Part shown: positions 34,096 to 47,329 of the stretch, one piece after another
Numbering within the stretch: the stretch's first letter is position 1
Layout: the number at the start of each line of letters is the position of its first letter
Assembly (NCBI RefSeq): GCF_023856365.1
Contig: NC_064548.1
Coordinates: 7,427,642-7,491,641 of the forward strand
Reading direction: 5' to 3'
DNA: 64,000 nucleotides
DNA from: Brienomyrus brachyistius
Lineage: Eukaryota; Chordata; Actinopteri; Osteoglossiformes; Mormyridae
Notes under the pieces: model-generated
Seen by the model: the letters and a program-made list of their open reading frames with translations, nothing else
What the model was told of the DNA's origin: nothing
Database searches by the model: none
Position numbers and translations under genes: made by a program

Positions 34096-34689
34096 TTTGT
34101 GTGGCTAACCAAGCCACTCTTTGCTCAACATGGCTGTAGTAAGTAAGACATGTTCTCTGTTACAATCTGTTACCTATGCTCTGCTTGAGACATGCAGAAA
34201 AATGATTCTAAGGTAAAGAATCATTAATCCTTTCTCAGCCAATCACTTTAAACTTGGCAGGTTCCCAAGTGTGAAATGGATCTTTCAGGTCTGGATAATG
34301 TGCTTTCCCAGTCAAAAATGGCCATTGATAATTAACCACTATCCTGTTCATTAATGGATCACAATTTAGTCGTGAACAAAGTTACATTTCATTATAATTA
34401 GAGATTAAATAAAATGATTCAATTATATAGTTTTTTAAAATTAGAGTCAAAAACTACTTGCCAGCCTGCTTCACTGCTCATTCATGCTCATAAAGATGAT
34501 TACACAAGTGGTTCATTTCAGGTAACTTTGTTTTCTATTATCCCACTGTGTTGCACAATTTGTCATTAAGACATCACAATATGACATGTACATGACAAGA
34601 TTGAAGGAATGCAATTAGTAAGAGAACGATCAAACATGTGTCAGGACATGCAGGCAGGATCATAAAAATTTTGCAATGTAAAATTTCAT
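34096..34689. other. AT-rich intergenic, nothing recognised
   Basis: AT-rich with no gene. It may include decayed LINE sequence next to the 34095 boundary. Confidence 0.4.
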
Positions 34690-34970
34690 CCCCGTTAACA
34701 TGTAACTACATGGCCGGCTGGAAGATTCAGCTTGCCTTTAACGCATAACTACGGGGCCGGCTGAGAAGTTCAAATGGCCTTTAACCTGTAACTACACAGC
34801 CAGCCAGGAGATTCAGCTGGCCTTTAACGCATAACTACGGGGCCGGCTGAGAAGTTCAAATGGCCTTTAACCTGTAACTACACGGCCAGCCAGGAGATTC
34901 AGCTGGCCTTTAACACGTAACTACAGGGCCGGCCTGGAAGTTCAACTGGCCTTTACCATGGATGGTAGGA
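34690..34970. repeat. 43-bp minisatellite, 6 copies in 86-bp pairs
   Basis: AACTACA/AACTACG unit starts are at 34703, 34747, 34790, 34833, 34876 and 34919 (spacings 44, 43, 43, 43, 43). Alternating unit types, one with GGGGCCGGCTGAGAAG and one with CAGCCAGGAGATTCAG, make an 86-base higher-order repeat. Confidence 0.95.
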
Positions 34971-36239
34971 TGAGTCAAGTGATTCAAAGTCTCAGCACGT
35001 GTTCACACGTGTTGTAACTGCTTCCATCCAATGTACCACCAATTCAGTGTGAATCACCATGTAAATTCCACACCAGATAGAGATCTATGGAAAGCTGTTT
35101 ACTTTGTGTTATCGGGAAAGGTCATCGGCCCAACAAACATGAAATAGAGACCCGGCATGGGGGCGGATGAATCGCCAAGAGCACCTTTTCACGTATAGTG
35201 TCGCAAACCTTCTGTGGCACTGGCTCAAGGCGTGATGGTATTTCCCTCAGCCTGATGGAGGCTGGTGTTCTCTTCAAGGGCTCCCTGTGAAGGCATGCTT
35301 CACACAAGTGGTGGGACACGGTGGCACAGTGGGACGCAGAGAGGAGCTGGGGACCCGTACATGGAGCAGTGACACAGGAGGCCCCTTCCACTGTCACAGC
35401 AGTGTGGCACTGACTGTCGTTAGTATTTATAAACATTTGCAATAGATTCTACTGAACGCTTTGAAATATTGTTTCAATAATTATATAGTGAGGAATAGTG
35501 AAACCGAAGGGAGGGAAACTACGCTTATCAGACCATAAACAAACACAGCATGCTCCAGGTTACCTCTACAAAGCGGGGATGTTATCAAAAGCCTCTTCAT
35601 GCCTACAGAGCACCTTTTGAGCCTAACACAGAAAGTGTGCGAGGGAGAGAGAGCAACAACAGTGGAGAGCGGCAGATTCGGCATAGAACATCGTTGTTTT
35701 CATGTCTGCGTTTCATGGTTTCATTTCCATTTGTTTTAATTGTACCAGGTGCGGGTTAGTGATGTCCCCGGCACTGATAGTGAAATTTAGTCATGCTGCT
35801 AAAGAAAACAGATTTGAACAGAGTAAGCGAAAGAGGAAGAATGAGGGAACATGTCAGAGAGAGAAGCAGAGAGAGCCGAAGGCGGGGTTGTGCCAAGCAG
35901 GCCGGCGGCTTCACCCGGGGCCCGAAGCTGCGGGGCCCCTACACAACACACACACACACACACACACACACACATTCCCCCGGTAAATCAACAATGGTGT
36001 GAAGAGGACAGTTTTTAGGGGAAACCTTTTCAGTAGGAGCGGTGACAAAGCTCGAAAACGAGGACAAAACAGCATCTGTGAGGGCCAGTGTAACGGAGTG
36101 TGTGATGCAGGTCGTTCCTGCGTGGCGGCCCCCCTCCGTACCCCCACCCCTTAGCCACGGCAACCGAGAGGCATGCATAGCTAACGCCGCAGCCTGTGTG
36201 AAGCCTTTTGTGGCAGCTACATGCTCTGCGAGGGACCTG
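34971..36239. other. intergenic with a CA microsatellite
   Basis: No credible gene. A (CA)n tract lies at 35941-35973. Frames 35122-35442, 35911-36147 and 36042-36317 have no known domain. Confidence 0.5.
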
Positions 36240-36960
36240 ATTACAGGACTTGGCATCATACCCAATACATTTTTTTTCGCAATGAGCTCTTGTACATCCC
36301 TGACATTTATGATATGAAATGTATTCTCAACCCTCCCCAGATAAATTCATTTTAAACACTTTATCCCGGCGATACAATGGCCACCGGCTATGCCCATTAT
36401 CTGACGATTTATTACACAAAAAAAAAAGAAGCTGGCAGCTCCGCGGCCGTGACAGTCTGATGCGAATGAGAAAGCAGAGGCTGGGGCACTTGGCAGGGCC
36501 CGGCCAGGCGTGCAGGGAGCACAGATGCGGGTAAAGTCCCAATATGGTGGCTCCTTTCAGCTGCGTCCTGCGCTGCCCATTGTGCCGACACAAGCAAGCC
36601 AGCGGCTGGCTCCCCGCTTTCAGAGCCGTGCTCAAAGGGGGAACGTTCCCTTCTGTTCCCGTGACAAAATGGCAGGAACGTGACAAATCGCCTTCGGTTT
36701 TACCTGTACAATTCCTGTGGGTTTCCGGAGGGGTTAAAGGCATTAGGTTTTATTTTAATACGAGTCTCATTGGAGCATCATTGCATTAAAGCGACTAAAA
36801 TCAATAATATTGTCCAAAAATGCCGTACATCTAAATTCTCTAGACTGAATGAGCCATTTTTATCAGTTTGCGACCCTCATTATCATTTATTGATTTTTTA
36901 TTTAGTGTAATATAACATTTGTGTATTTGCTTTTCAGCAACTTGCTCACCCCTATTTCAA
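36240..36960. promoter_or_regulatory. candidate conserved noncoding element
   Basis: AT-rich parts at 36240-36420 and 36740-36960, either side of a GC-richer middle, contain GATAAATTCATTTTAAACAC, CCCATTATCTGACG, GACTAAAATCAATAATATTG and CTCATTATCATTTATTGA. They are unique and repeat-free, and the block ends beside TGCTTTTCAG, a splice-acceptor-like string without a following coding exon. Motif-based only. Confidence 0.3.
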
Positions 36961-38349
36961 ACCCGGAAAATATCACCCTAGGCCAGCAGCAGGTAATGGA
37001 ACATGGCTTCACAGGCCCGGCCGTCATGACTGAGGGAGGTTGGCTGGGAGCCGTAAACTGGTCTAGTTTGGGGCACTGTGGGACCTGCCACCAGCAGGGG
37101 CATCGCAGGTCAGGTGTCAATAGGGGATACAGCACATTTTATGGATGGTCAACAGGCGGGGCTGGGGTGGGGGGGAGGAGTATCAACAGACCATTTGTAG
37201 CAGCATGAATGTATGAGGAACAGTGGGACCTATAGGGGGAGTCTCAGCTGATCAGGGTCTATGAACACCTAATACCGTCACCTCCCATTCTCACACCTCT
37301 TACCCTGACAGGCCCGCCCCCCACTCCTGCTGCTCCCCCAGCACTGTCACCTGCAGTAAGCTCCACAGATACATCACCACGCTTACCCCAAGCCCCCCCC
37401 CACACCCACTCCCCCCCCCCCCCCATCCTCTGACAATAGCTCACGTGCAGACTGTGGTGAATAGCTTCAAAGCGGCCCGTGTTCCCGCTCTCAGCGCCTG
37501 AATGGCCCGTGATCTTCACAGAAGGCTACCCCAGTCACGCTCTGGCCTGTTGATCTTGGGATACAGGTGTCTTTTTGGATCAGGGGGTGCCGGGTCGGGC
37601 TTGCACCTGACGATAGGCTGCAGGGCTGCGAGAAAAACAACTAAAGGTGCTTGGTGTGGACGTGGCGGCGCCCCACGTGGCCTCAGCGGCCCACAGTGAA
37701 TTATAACACGCCTTGATTAGGAGAGATGTTTACCACCCATCTGCCATCTGTGCCCTCTCTCCTGGCCGGACAAGAAAAGCGTGAGTGGGGGCGCGGGGGG
37801 CGTCAGACTGACAGCATCTCTTATTAATGAACCCCCACCACCCCAGTTTGAACAGGTGGACAGTGACAACAATGCCTGGGGTTGGGGTGGGGCTCCGTGC
37901 TTCTTTGAGAGGGACGAGCTGCCAATGGTAGCCTATGGTAGCACCTGCAGCACCCCCACCCACATCCTAGATCGCCTTCAAACCCTGGAGATCCTGATAC
38001 AGCGGCATCCTGAAGGTAAACACAACATCAGCCAGGTCAGAGTGACTCATTAAACTCAAGCGGAGTGTTTATCAAGCTGCGTGAGAGAGGTGCTCAGCCG
38101 CGCTGTGGGAATCTGCAAAACCTCCTCCACGGATGTGAGAGAATGGGAATTGCATTTCAAAATGTGTGTGTGTGTGTGAGTGTGTGTGTGCTGACAGCCT
38201 GCACACGGAATCACGCTACCTAACACAGCTGTCATGGAACCCCATTACTGCAGTAGGAACATCAATGGAGTAAAAATGCTGTAAAACTGGTTGATGGATC
38301 TCTACCTCAGCATGATCAACAGATAGTAGCCATTTTTCTGAAATTCAGA
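36961..38349. other. intergenic, C runs and a TG microsatellite
   Basis: No credible gene. There is a 14-C run at 37411-37424 and (TG)n at 38165-38190. The plus frame 37781-38053 (90 residues) has no domain. Confidence 0.5.
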
Positions 38350-39115
38350 AACATACTTCTGGGTTCTGAGTTCCTGGACCCTCCCAATCAGGGACTTTTG
38401 TAGCTCCTGGCCACTTTCGTGTGTCACTTTCCCACCACACAACAGGAACTGGGACCTTTATGCTACATAATCACAGGAGACACAAAAGGTTCAGCGGTTA
38501 AACTCCACATGTATATTCATACAAAACTACACTTCCACCGCAAAACAATGGAGGATGAACAAGTCGATTTGTTAGTTATTGGGGGATGATGTGAAAATAT
38601 TTACATTATATTTAATAATTCATTATTAAATCTGGGCAGTGGATCAATCTTTTGTTTTGCACAGAATACAAACATGCAAGGTTATTCCACTAATAAATGC
38701 TGGCGAGCTTCACCGGCAGCACTGGTGAAATTAGACAAAAGTATGTCTGTTGCTCATAAATTTTTTTGTTGCAGAAATATAGAGACAAAAGCAAAAAGGT
38801 TTTAATTAATGCATTTACTGTAATTGTAATACTACAATAATTCCATCTGCTCAAGTTTTGCTCTGGTACTTCTGCCTTTTTTCCCCAGACTTCAGCATAA
38901 CTAAGTCAGCACTGGTGTTTATCGCTATAAGCATCATCCGAGTAGTTCTTTGTTGAGCAAAAAAGTACCTACTCCAGAGTAGGACCTAATAAGAACTTCA
39001 GGAACTATCTCAAAGGAACAATAACTGAGCCAAGTTCCTGCTGTGGGAATGCAACAGATGTTCCTCAAAAAGGTTCTGGTTCCCGAAAAAGGATCCTGTG
39101 CCTAATAATATTCTC
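38350..39115. mobile_element. MITE, related to 28513-29152, copy B
   Basis: Shared blocks with copy A in the same order include GTAGCTCCTGGCCACTTTC-like, CTTTCCCACCACACAACAGG, GGAGACACAAAA, AATTCATTATTAAATCTGG, TTCCATCTGCTCAA, and the right-end GGTTCTGGTTCC and CCTAATAATA. The outer end on the left is decayed, so exact limits and target duplication are unclear. No transposase. Confidence 0.6.
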
Positions 39116-39716
39116 TGGACCCTTGCAGCACTTTTTTGATTGACAGCGATATTACAGAAGCAAGTCTGACAAAATACCCATCTCATACAACCAGGGTCAT
39201 GAGGAAACTGGAAACCAAAGCATGATGAGGGAATTAGTGAGCGGCTGGATTTATAGAGCAGGTCTGTGGGCTCGTACACCCAATACCCAAAAAATCATCA
39301 TGTAATTTTGCAGCAGAAAGGCACTACAATCTGATTGGCCAAGCACAGATAAAGTGACACTAAATGTAGTTTTTAACATCCTATTAGGAATTATCAAATA
39401 TGATAAACTGTCTACTTTACCAAGCATTTAGGTTAGAAGACAGGTGGATGAATGAATGAATGAACGAATGAATGAATGAATGAATGAATGAAGGCATTGT
39501 TTGGAATTTCCTGTTGGAATTTCAATTTAACGTTTTAGACAGCTAGAATCGAGCACAGTTCCTGCACAGTCCCCCCTCCCCACCCCCACCGAAAGAGTCT
39601 ACAGCTTAGCCACTGGGTCGGCTTGAAGAACCGGGTCAACGTGCCACTCAGCTCAACAGCCCCATTGCTGGATGCAGAGCACCTGAACATGTCAAACACT
39701 GATAAAAGAGAGAAAA
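39116..39716. other. intergenic with a GAAT microsatellite
   Basis: (GAAT)n lies at 39449-39491. Nothing else was recognised. Confidence 0.6.
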
Positions 39717-39905
39717 AGCCAAGGACCACCTTCCTCTGTGCCACATGTGTCACCTAACCAACAGAGTGACATTCCTGGCATCCCATCTCTCCATCATCCA
39801 TAACTCCCGGCACGCCAAAGGCCACCTTCCTTTGTGCTACATGTGTCACATGACCAACACAATGACATTCCTGACAACCAATCCCTCCATTGTCCACAGT
39901 CGCTT
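39717..39905. repeat. 96-bp direct duplication
   Basis: CCACCTTCCT...GCCACATGTGTCAC...CAACAGAGTGACATTCCTG at 39726 onward recurs at 39822 onward, a 96-base offset, with moderate divergence. Two copies only. Confidence 0.85.
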
Positions 39906-41310
39906 ATCCCATCCAGAGCAGCAGAGCCCTTAATAGACAAACTACCTCAGACATGTATCATTGACGGACACCAAATCATTCCTTTCCACATAATGTCTTC
40001 AGCAGCTTTTCACAGCGGGTTCCTCTTGCCACACATGCATTTCCAAGCTGTGTTTACAGAGTATCACATATAACACGCAGTGTCGCAATACTTTCATTCC
40101 TTGCATTCCACGGGAATCTGCAAAATGAACCCTGTGAAATAGGATCAACTCCGGAAAACAAGTAAACATTCCCCAAGCATGTTTTAACAAATAATACGAC
40201 TCAGCTGAAAGAGGCAGAGCATCAGGAATAATGAGGCAAGGTGTGAAAGGATTGGGCCCCCTTTGCATAAGCAGAGGTATGAAACGTGTTGAGATCATTG
40301 AGTTCGCTTACTATGATTGTGAGATTACTCACAGAATTCTTGTCAGTCAGGTGATGACGAGATTAAGGCCTGTCTATGATCTCCCAGACACCAAAGGTGC
40401 ACCGAGCCCATGTGAAGCACAAAGGGTTGTTATCCGAAGCCTCCACAGACACTTTCCCCCTGCCGACTAATGGCTTAAACACTGGCTGTTTTGGGGTGTG
40501 GAACCCAGGTCAATGGAAGGACATTCGCTGGCTTTGGGAGGAAGATTTTATCATGGCCCAGGTCAGTTTACCGGTGCGGCTCACACTGAGGTTGAGAAGA
40601 ACTCGAGGAGCGATCAGCTGGGGAGGGGGGGGGGGTCGTTTTTTCTTTCACCCTCCATGTTTAATTTTAACACTCACGCATTTATCCCGGTGACCTAGAA
40701 AGCAAACAATGGTAACTTTTACCTCTCAGGCTTGGGATGAGGACAATGGCCACATTCAGAGTCTGGGCAGGCATCTGGTGGGCGGTCGTCATTACCAGCC
40801 AGACCCGGCACTTCTGATTCACGGCGACCCCCCTCCTTGGTGTGACGAGCTTAACGTGGCTTCAAGTGTCTGAAAGGTAGCCCCCGCACCCCACCAAACG
40901 GTAAGGCGGTGGCTTCAGCCCGTCTCACACAGTGGCAAGATCCACGGGGTCTCACACCTGTCGGGTGACGGAACGAGACCTGATAACCTGCCGGGCGCTC
41001 ACGGCACCTCAGGACATCAAGCTGAGTCCAGGACACTGCTTTGGGCTCGGCAAAAATGGCACCACAGTCTGAGTCCAAACAGGTAATGAGCTGAAAGCAG
41101 CAGCAGAAGCTTACGCCACACTGGGTGATCCAGGGGGGCAGTGATGGTAGGGGAGATGTGATAATTAATAAAAGGATTACAGGCATAAAATCCACAGTGT
41201 TATTCAGACCTATGAAGAGCTAAAGAGCTAAACTGCACCTGTAATGTGAATCATCTGGAGGGATGTTCATTCATGGCAATAGAAAACAAAGAATGAAATC
41301 ACGACATTCA
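39906..41310. other. intergenic, nothing recognised
   Basis: No credible gene. Short frames only. There is a G run at about 40625-40635. Confidence 0.5.
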
Positions 41311-41382
41311 TTATCCATCCATCCACCCATCCATCCATTCATCCATCTATCCATCCATCCATCCATCCATCCATCCACCTAC
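41311..41382. repeat. ATCC tetranucleotide microsatellite
   Basis: (ATCC)n with a few interruptions, about 70 bases. Confidence 0.95.
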
Positions 41383-41814
41383 TTGGATTAAGACACATCT
41401 TTGGGATGTAGCAGAAGCCCTGGTTTTTAGGACAGCACCTCATGCACACATGTCCCAGCTTGGTGGAAATGGGGGGATTTAGGGAACCATCTGTTGACCA
41501 AAGCCTTGGGGAAGCACACTAAGATGGACTTAGGAAATGAGGAAATCTCTGCAGGTGGGGAGGGTGGGGCCATTGCACCCTTCAGCGAGGCTGAGCCGGC
41601 AGGGAGGGCCAGCAAGTGGGGCTTTAGCAAGCACGGCCAAGTAGCAAAGATGCTTAATCTCTGAGCCTCAGAAACCAAATCTGATCTCCATTCATATCCT
41701 CTTCGCATTAGCTGAAAATCAATAAATCTGGACAAGCTGCCTCAATACTCTGCTCTCGGCTGTTTATGAGTCAGAATTTCACAGGATCACCTTAAGTGAG
41801 GGTTAGGGTTGGGT
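41383..41814. other. intergenic, nothing recognised
   Basis: No gene or clear repeat. GGTTAGGGTTGGG occurs near 41802. Confidence 0.5.
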
Positions 41815-42400
41815 AACCCAACTTGTAACCCTCCCAGTATCCCACCCTGTAACCCTGCTTGAAACCATCTTTGTATCACTCCCTGTAAACCTCCCTGTAA
41901 CCCACCCTGTAACATTTCCTATATCCCTCCCTGTGATACTGACTGTAACCACCTCTGTAACCCACCCTTTATCCCTCCATGCTAAACAGACTATAACCAT
42001 CCCTTTATCCCGCCCTGAAACCCTGTCTATAACATCCCTGCATTGCTCCATGTATCCCTCTATGTAGGCCTCCCTGTATCCCTCCCTGCAACTCTGCCTT
42101 TGATCACCTCTGTATCCCTCCATGTGAACCTCCCTGTATCCCGCCCTACAACCCAGCCTATAACAATCCCTGTATCCCTCCATGTAAACCTAACTGTATT
42201 CCTCCCTGCAACCCTGCCTCTAACTATCCCTGTATCCCACCCTGCAACCTTGCCTCTAATTATCCCTGTATCCCTCCATGTAAACCTCCCTGTATCCCAC
42301 CCTGCAACCCTACCTTTAATCACCTCTATATCCCTCCATGTAAATCTCTCTGTATCCCTCCCCTGCCTATAACAATCCCTGTAACACTCCCTGTAGGACA
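41815..42400. repeat. about 20-bp minisatellite with 60-bp super-unit
   Basis: Basic units are of the form CCCTGTAACCC(A/T)CCCTGTATCC. In the right half a super-unit of about 60 bases, CTCCATGTAAACCTCCCTG... CAACCCTGCCTCTAA, recurs. The super-unit is divisible by three, so overlapping frames on both strands (42043-42372 plus, 41803-42183 and 42060-42458 minus) are open with repeating peptides. Noncoding. Confidence 0.9.
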
Positions 42401-42451
42401 AAAGTTGATCACATGATTCACACAGCGCCACTATGGAATCCTTTCCAGATA

Positions 42452-42996
42452 CAGTCAAACCTCAGATTGCGAGTAACTTGGTTTGCGAGTGCTTTGCAAA
42501 ACAAGCAAATTTTTAAAATTAATTTTAACTTGATAAATGAGCGAGGTCTTGCAATACGAGTATTATGTATACACTTTGTCTGCCTAGCTTCACGTAATCA
42601 CAACTGAGCCGATGGTTCTTCTCTCTATCGCTGCGGGATTGTGGGTAATCGTTTGGGGTAAATTGTGGGTAAAAATTTAGCAGAAAAGCACCACCCGAAT
42701 AAGGGTGTAGCAGTGCAAGTGATGAATCTGTTTAACAACAACACAATATCCACATTTTTGCAAAATCGAAAAGAAGGTAAAAGCGGATGCACAAAAAGAG
42801 AGAGAAAGTGCTGGTTAATTTGTTTTATGTCTTTTTACTTTATATTTTGTATTAATCATTGTTATATGATTTTTTTGTGTTGTGGAACGAATCATCAGAG
42901 TGATTGGATGTCTATTATTTCTAATGGGAAAATTCGTGCTTTGGATTACGAGCACGTTTCCAGAAAGAATTATGCTCGCAATCCGAGGTTTTACTG
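42452..42996. mobile_element. Tigger-like (pogo) non-autonomous DNA transposon
   Basis: The left end CAGTCAAACCTCAGATTGCG and the reverse complement of the right end, CAGTAAAACCTCGGATTGCG, are terminal inverted repeats. The element is flanked by TA at 42450-42451 and 42997-42998, the target duplication of Tc1/mariner-superfamily elements. The CAGTNAAACCTCGG terminus is characteristic of vertebrate Tigger-type elements. The interior (545 bases in all) has no transposase. The short plus frame at 42665 is not informative. Confidence 0.85.
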
Positions 42997-43129
42997 TATT
43001 TCCTCAGTACAGTATCAATGGTGCTGCTCCAGATCAAGAATCAATATTATGATAATTAATATTCCATGTTAACATAGGGAAGATAAAACATTAAAATCAT
43101 ACATATAACCTGGATAAATAAAGCATTCT

Positions 43130-43510
43130 CCACTGACCAGTGGCTTTGAGCTCCCCAAATAACTACACATATACCACAGCATGGTCAAAATGTCCCTTGC
43201 TAATATAGTGCAGCCAGAAGCTAAACAATTAATGCTCATTTATGGAGCTACTGCAAGCTGAAGCTGGCTCACTGAATATCAGTAGTCCAAGCTCTTTGAA
43301 AAGGGGCTATTGTTCCAAGAAAATTACATTCCCCCAATAATCCCCTCATTCTGGTGCCGAGGACAGTTTCATCCTCTTCCTCGGAGGTAATAAGCGATTT
43401 AAGCCCAAAAAACAAATCTTTAGGGAACAGATTGTCTCATGGTTGTTGACCTGTCAAGGCACACACAAATGTGGGATTGAAATCCTAAATTGGTATTATG
43501 CGGCTTTTGT
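43130..43510. promoter_or_regulatory. candidate conserved noncoding element
   Basis: A unique block contains AACAATTAATGCTCATTTA, GAGGTAATAAGCGATTTAAG and GGGATTGAAATCC. Motif- and composition-based only. Confidence 0.25.
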
Positions 43511-45959
43511 GGGACCTGTATCCACTTGTCCGTGTGCAGACCCTCAGCTGAAGGGGAGGGGGTGACACTCTTCTCTCAGTCACACAAGTCCTGACATGCG
43601 AGTAAAACCCTTACGTTTGTTTACACATTGCAACCACTTTGCATTAAATGATACTTCAGAAATTCTTATTGTGTACTAACCCCCTGGTAAAAAATTCTTG
43701 AGTTAAGACAACAACTTGATTGATCGTCCAACTTCTCGAAGGTTCTGTGGTTTTCACCTGTGTTGGAAACCCCAGACAATAGTTTAAAGCAGCAAATGTC
43801 TGCAGCAAAAATAAAATAATGATTCTGTGCCGTATAACCACTTGTTACCACTGAACTTTAACAGCAGTAGGTCTATTTTTAGTTTACCCCCCCCCCCCCC
43901 CAGTAAAGACGCCCCATTCATCACTAACTACACCCCCGAATAGAGATACTTTCCTGAGAAAGATGCAGAACTGTGAGACCCTGTGTCAGATAGCAGCTGA
44001 AGACATTAGATACATCTACTGATTGCATATCGTTTTGGGAAGGAGCACACATATGTTGTGAGACACTACACTGTCGGGGTGGGGGGGGGAAGCTGCACGG
44101 ATTCAAGCGTGCAAGATCTCTGCAGCCTTGTCAATATGAAACTCCGCATAGGACCCCGAGACTCTGCGCAGGTAAAACATAGCGGGAATTTAGAAAAAGG
44201 GTGAAGCGAGGCCAAGCGTAGCATCTCCTAGCAGGTAGGCCTTCGCCTGGAAATGATGACTTCAACCCCCTTCCAGCATAAACTGCCCTGCAAGCAAGTG
44301 GCAAAGCATTTGAAGGATCTGTGTAATACCCGCTAAAGAAATGGTGTCATGGTCTTGCTAGCCATCCTTCAGCCTGTGGTCAGTGAGACCCTTCTGAAAC
44401 AGGCCATAATATCAAACATTTTGGATCACTCACATAACAGGTATAAGGTCTGTACATAAGGTCTGTATACATAAGGATGTAGCTGGAGTTTTGTGCACAA
44501 GGAGGAGCCAGGCACTACAGCCAATGAAGAGAGGCCCCGCCTCCACCTGACGAGAGACAAGTCACTGGTTACGCAGCACGGTCACTCGGGGGAGACGCAC
44601 AACAGTTGTCACCCACCTGCACACCACAACCAAGCTCTCCTCCCCAGGTATCTCTGTGCAAAGCATGGAAGCTTGTCACCCCACTGTTTAGAAACAACCT
44701 TGTATTTACTGTATTTATCTCATTCATCTCCCCACAATATTTGTTGCGCCACATACACTCTGCACCATCACGCACGCAGAGGTCAGACACTTATATATCA
44801 GTGCGTATCATGATTGCACGCACTCCTCACTGTCCGCCTAGCCTGTACGCCGTATAGGTTGCCTCCTGCTGGCGGCCCAAGTCATTAAGATGAGAGGAAT
44901 GTGACCGCACCCTCGGCGCAGAGCACGGCGCATCGTGTCACGGCTGCAGTGAGAGGCTGACGGCCCCAGTTGCCCATTAGCACGCAGCAGGACCATCATG
45001 CGTGATGTGAATCTGTGTTCAGAAGCCCATCAGCAAGACAGAGACTCGGTAGCCAAAGTGACTCATGTGTTTTTCACGGGATGACAGGGAGCCCTGAGTG
45101 CGGCAGCCGTCCCACGATCGGGCGAGTCGTGACACGCGCCCCTCTGCACTTAGCTCTGGTGATGTAGCCTACAGTGTTTACAGACAGACGCCGCCGGAGC
45201 GCCAGCGTGGGCAGGTCGGCTGGCCGCGCCACCAGTCACGTCTCTGAAGTGCCCAAGAGTCGTATGTTTGCAGTGCAGTTATGCACAAACCCAGCTACAT
45301 GCATCATTCACATCTCCCGTGATACAAGAACCTCCAATCATGACTACTTAAAGTTGCTGCTCAATATAACCCTTCGATTGCATAGGGGACTTCGCAGGTG
45401 GTTGTAGAGCTGTGCTGCTTACGGCTCCGTGAGCAGATGCCCCGTCTGTGAGCAGATGGGAATGCCAGCCCAAGCAGGTGCAGAGATAAGGAACCAGCAC
45501 CACACCATCACACTGCCGTGCCTTTGTTACACAGACACAGCTGCTTCAGGAAGCTGCAAGAATCACCTCCTCTTTTTCCAATGTATGGGTTTACAAAATA
45601 ATCTTTTTCTCTGTTTATCTGCTCGTATAGTTCCCAGAATTTGGACGCTGTACAGCCCCCCCATCTGTTTCAGTACCCCCCAGGCTGGGGCCACCTTCAA
45701 TGGAGAACGAATCTGAGACTTTTTGGAGCCACATCCCAGTAATGTCACTAACAGAATCGGCTTAAAGAAGCAAGGTTAGCCCACCGCGGTCCCTAAGGGA
45801 CGCAAATCTTAGGTAATCCAGAGCCGGCAGTGAATGAGAAGGGCGCAGTGCTTGCCAGAGTGAGCTGCCCACCCGCTTCTCGAGATCCTCTCGCATCTTC
45901 CATGGTGAGCTGAGTGGCAAGCAGAGATGCTAACGGCTAATGTGCGGAAGAACCCACTC
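43511..45959. other. intergenic, nothing recognised
   Basis: No credible gene. There is a 15-C run at 43887-43901. Short frames only (e.g. 44493-44813, 45174-45407) without domains or splice context. Confidence 0.5.
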
Positions 45960-46345
45960 CCAGCAACGACCGGCATCAATTCCTATTTTTTATTTTCATT
46001 TTTTTTTTAAAGACATCTCTAGCTGCTTGCATGTAGCAGAATATGGAAGGACATTTTGGGAGAAGGCTCTAGAAAGAGGGGCTTTTTGAGCTGTGGAAGT
46101 GCTGGCAATTCGGGAATGCTTTGGCCAGCAGGCGGGGGTGAGCCGGGCTGGAATAGCAGGCGGCGCTTTTTCCCTGCCACGGCATTCCTGCTCAGAGAAA
46201 GGGCCACAGTGCAGCGGCGTTTTCAGGCTCACTGGACCATTGCAGAGCTCAAGCGGCTTCGGCCGGAGCCCCTCTTGTACGTCGGCCTTTATAATTACGG
46301 TCACTTGACAACAGAAAATACAAACACGGCATAGCAGGGTTTTGT
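45960..46345. promoter_or_regulatory. candidate conserved noncoding element
   Basis: Unique sequence contains AGAATATGGAAGGACATTTT, GGCATTCCTG (TEAD-like GGAATG on the reverse strand) and CCTTTATAATTACGGTCAC. Weak, motif-based. Confidence 0.2.
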
Positions 46346-47329
46346 GTGCGAGGCACATCTATCAAGTTACCATGGAAGCTTTTGTCCGGGACGGAGGAGG
46401 ATGAAAGGCGCTCCCGGGCCTCTTATCCCGCAATCTGTGCGGCTGCTGTTTCCCTGACCAGTATCGGATTGTAGTATCAGTGGAGGCACCGCAGCCAGCA
46501 GCCCGGAGCCCCAAAGCGGCGTGGTCATGTGAGCCACGATCGGCACCGCCGTTACATCACCAGGAAGCAGAGCAGGGGGTCAGCGTGCCGGGCTGGCACA
46601 CGCGCCCATGTGGCGTCACGTTACCGCTGAGCCGCGCCTTTGAAGCGAGATTCCTTTCACAGGCCAGGAAGTGCGCACAAAAAATACTGTACGGGGGACG
46701 GCGGTGGTGTGATGGCTTTGTTCATTGTGAGGCCACAATCAAGCACTTTGTGATGGAATGATTGATACCCAGAAATATAATCACGTTTGCTCACTGATGC
46801 CTTCCATCTCATAGGCATGGGACAATGAACAAAGGAAAGCACTGTAGGTAAGGGGGCAAGTGACAGGTTCCCAAAGGGGGAGCTGGGCCGCAGCGACACC
46901 CCCAGCTTTTCACTGTGTGGGGGCGAGGGTCTGTTTGTGGAAGAAACACAGAGTAGAGCAGGTGAGGAAGCGCCATTACAGGCGGAACCTTGGGTGAGTG
47001 ACAGGAGGCTCAGAGTAGGATGCGAACAGCATGAGAGGTAGCAGTGTAACCGGCAGGTAGTGTGGTCCGGACGGGAGGTGGACACAGTCGAACCTGGCTG
47101 CTCTAAGCTGTAAGCCGCTTTCGACCATGTTATCACAGTGGCTCAAATGGCTGCAGGTCTAATTCCATCCTTCACGGTTCAGAGCCAAGCCTTTTCTTCC
47201 TAATCAGATTGTTTTTTTAATTCTGCATGTTCGCCAGTGAACTGTTATAAGTGAAAAGGCGTCTTGTACAAAAACATCTTTAGACTCTATGCATTTGATC
47301 CCCAGAGTCTGTATCCACATCAGCACTAA
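46346..47329. other. intergenic, nothing recognised
   Basis: No credible gene. The minus frame 46657-47136 has no known domain. Confidence 0.5.
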
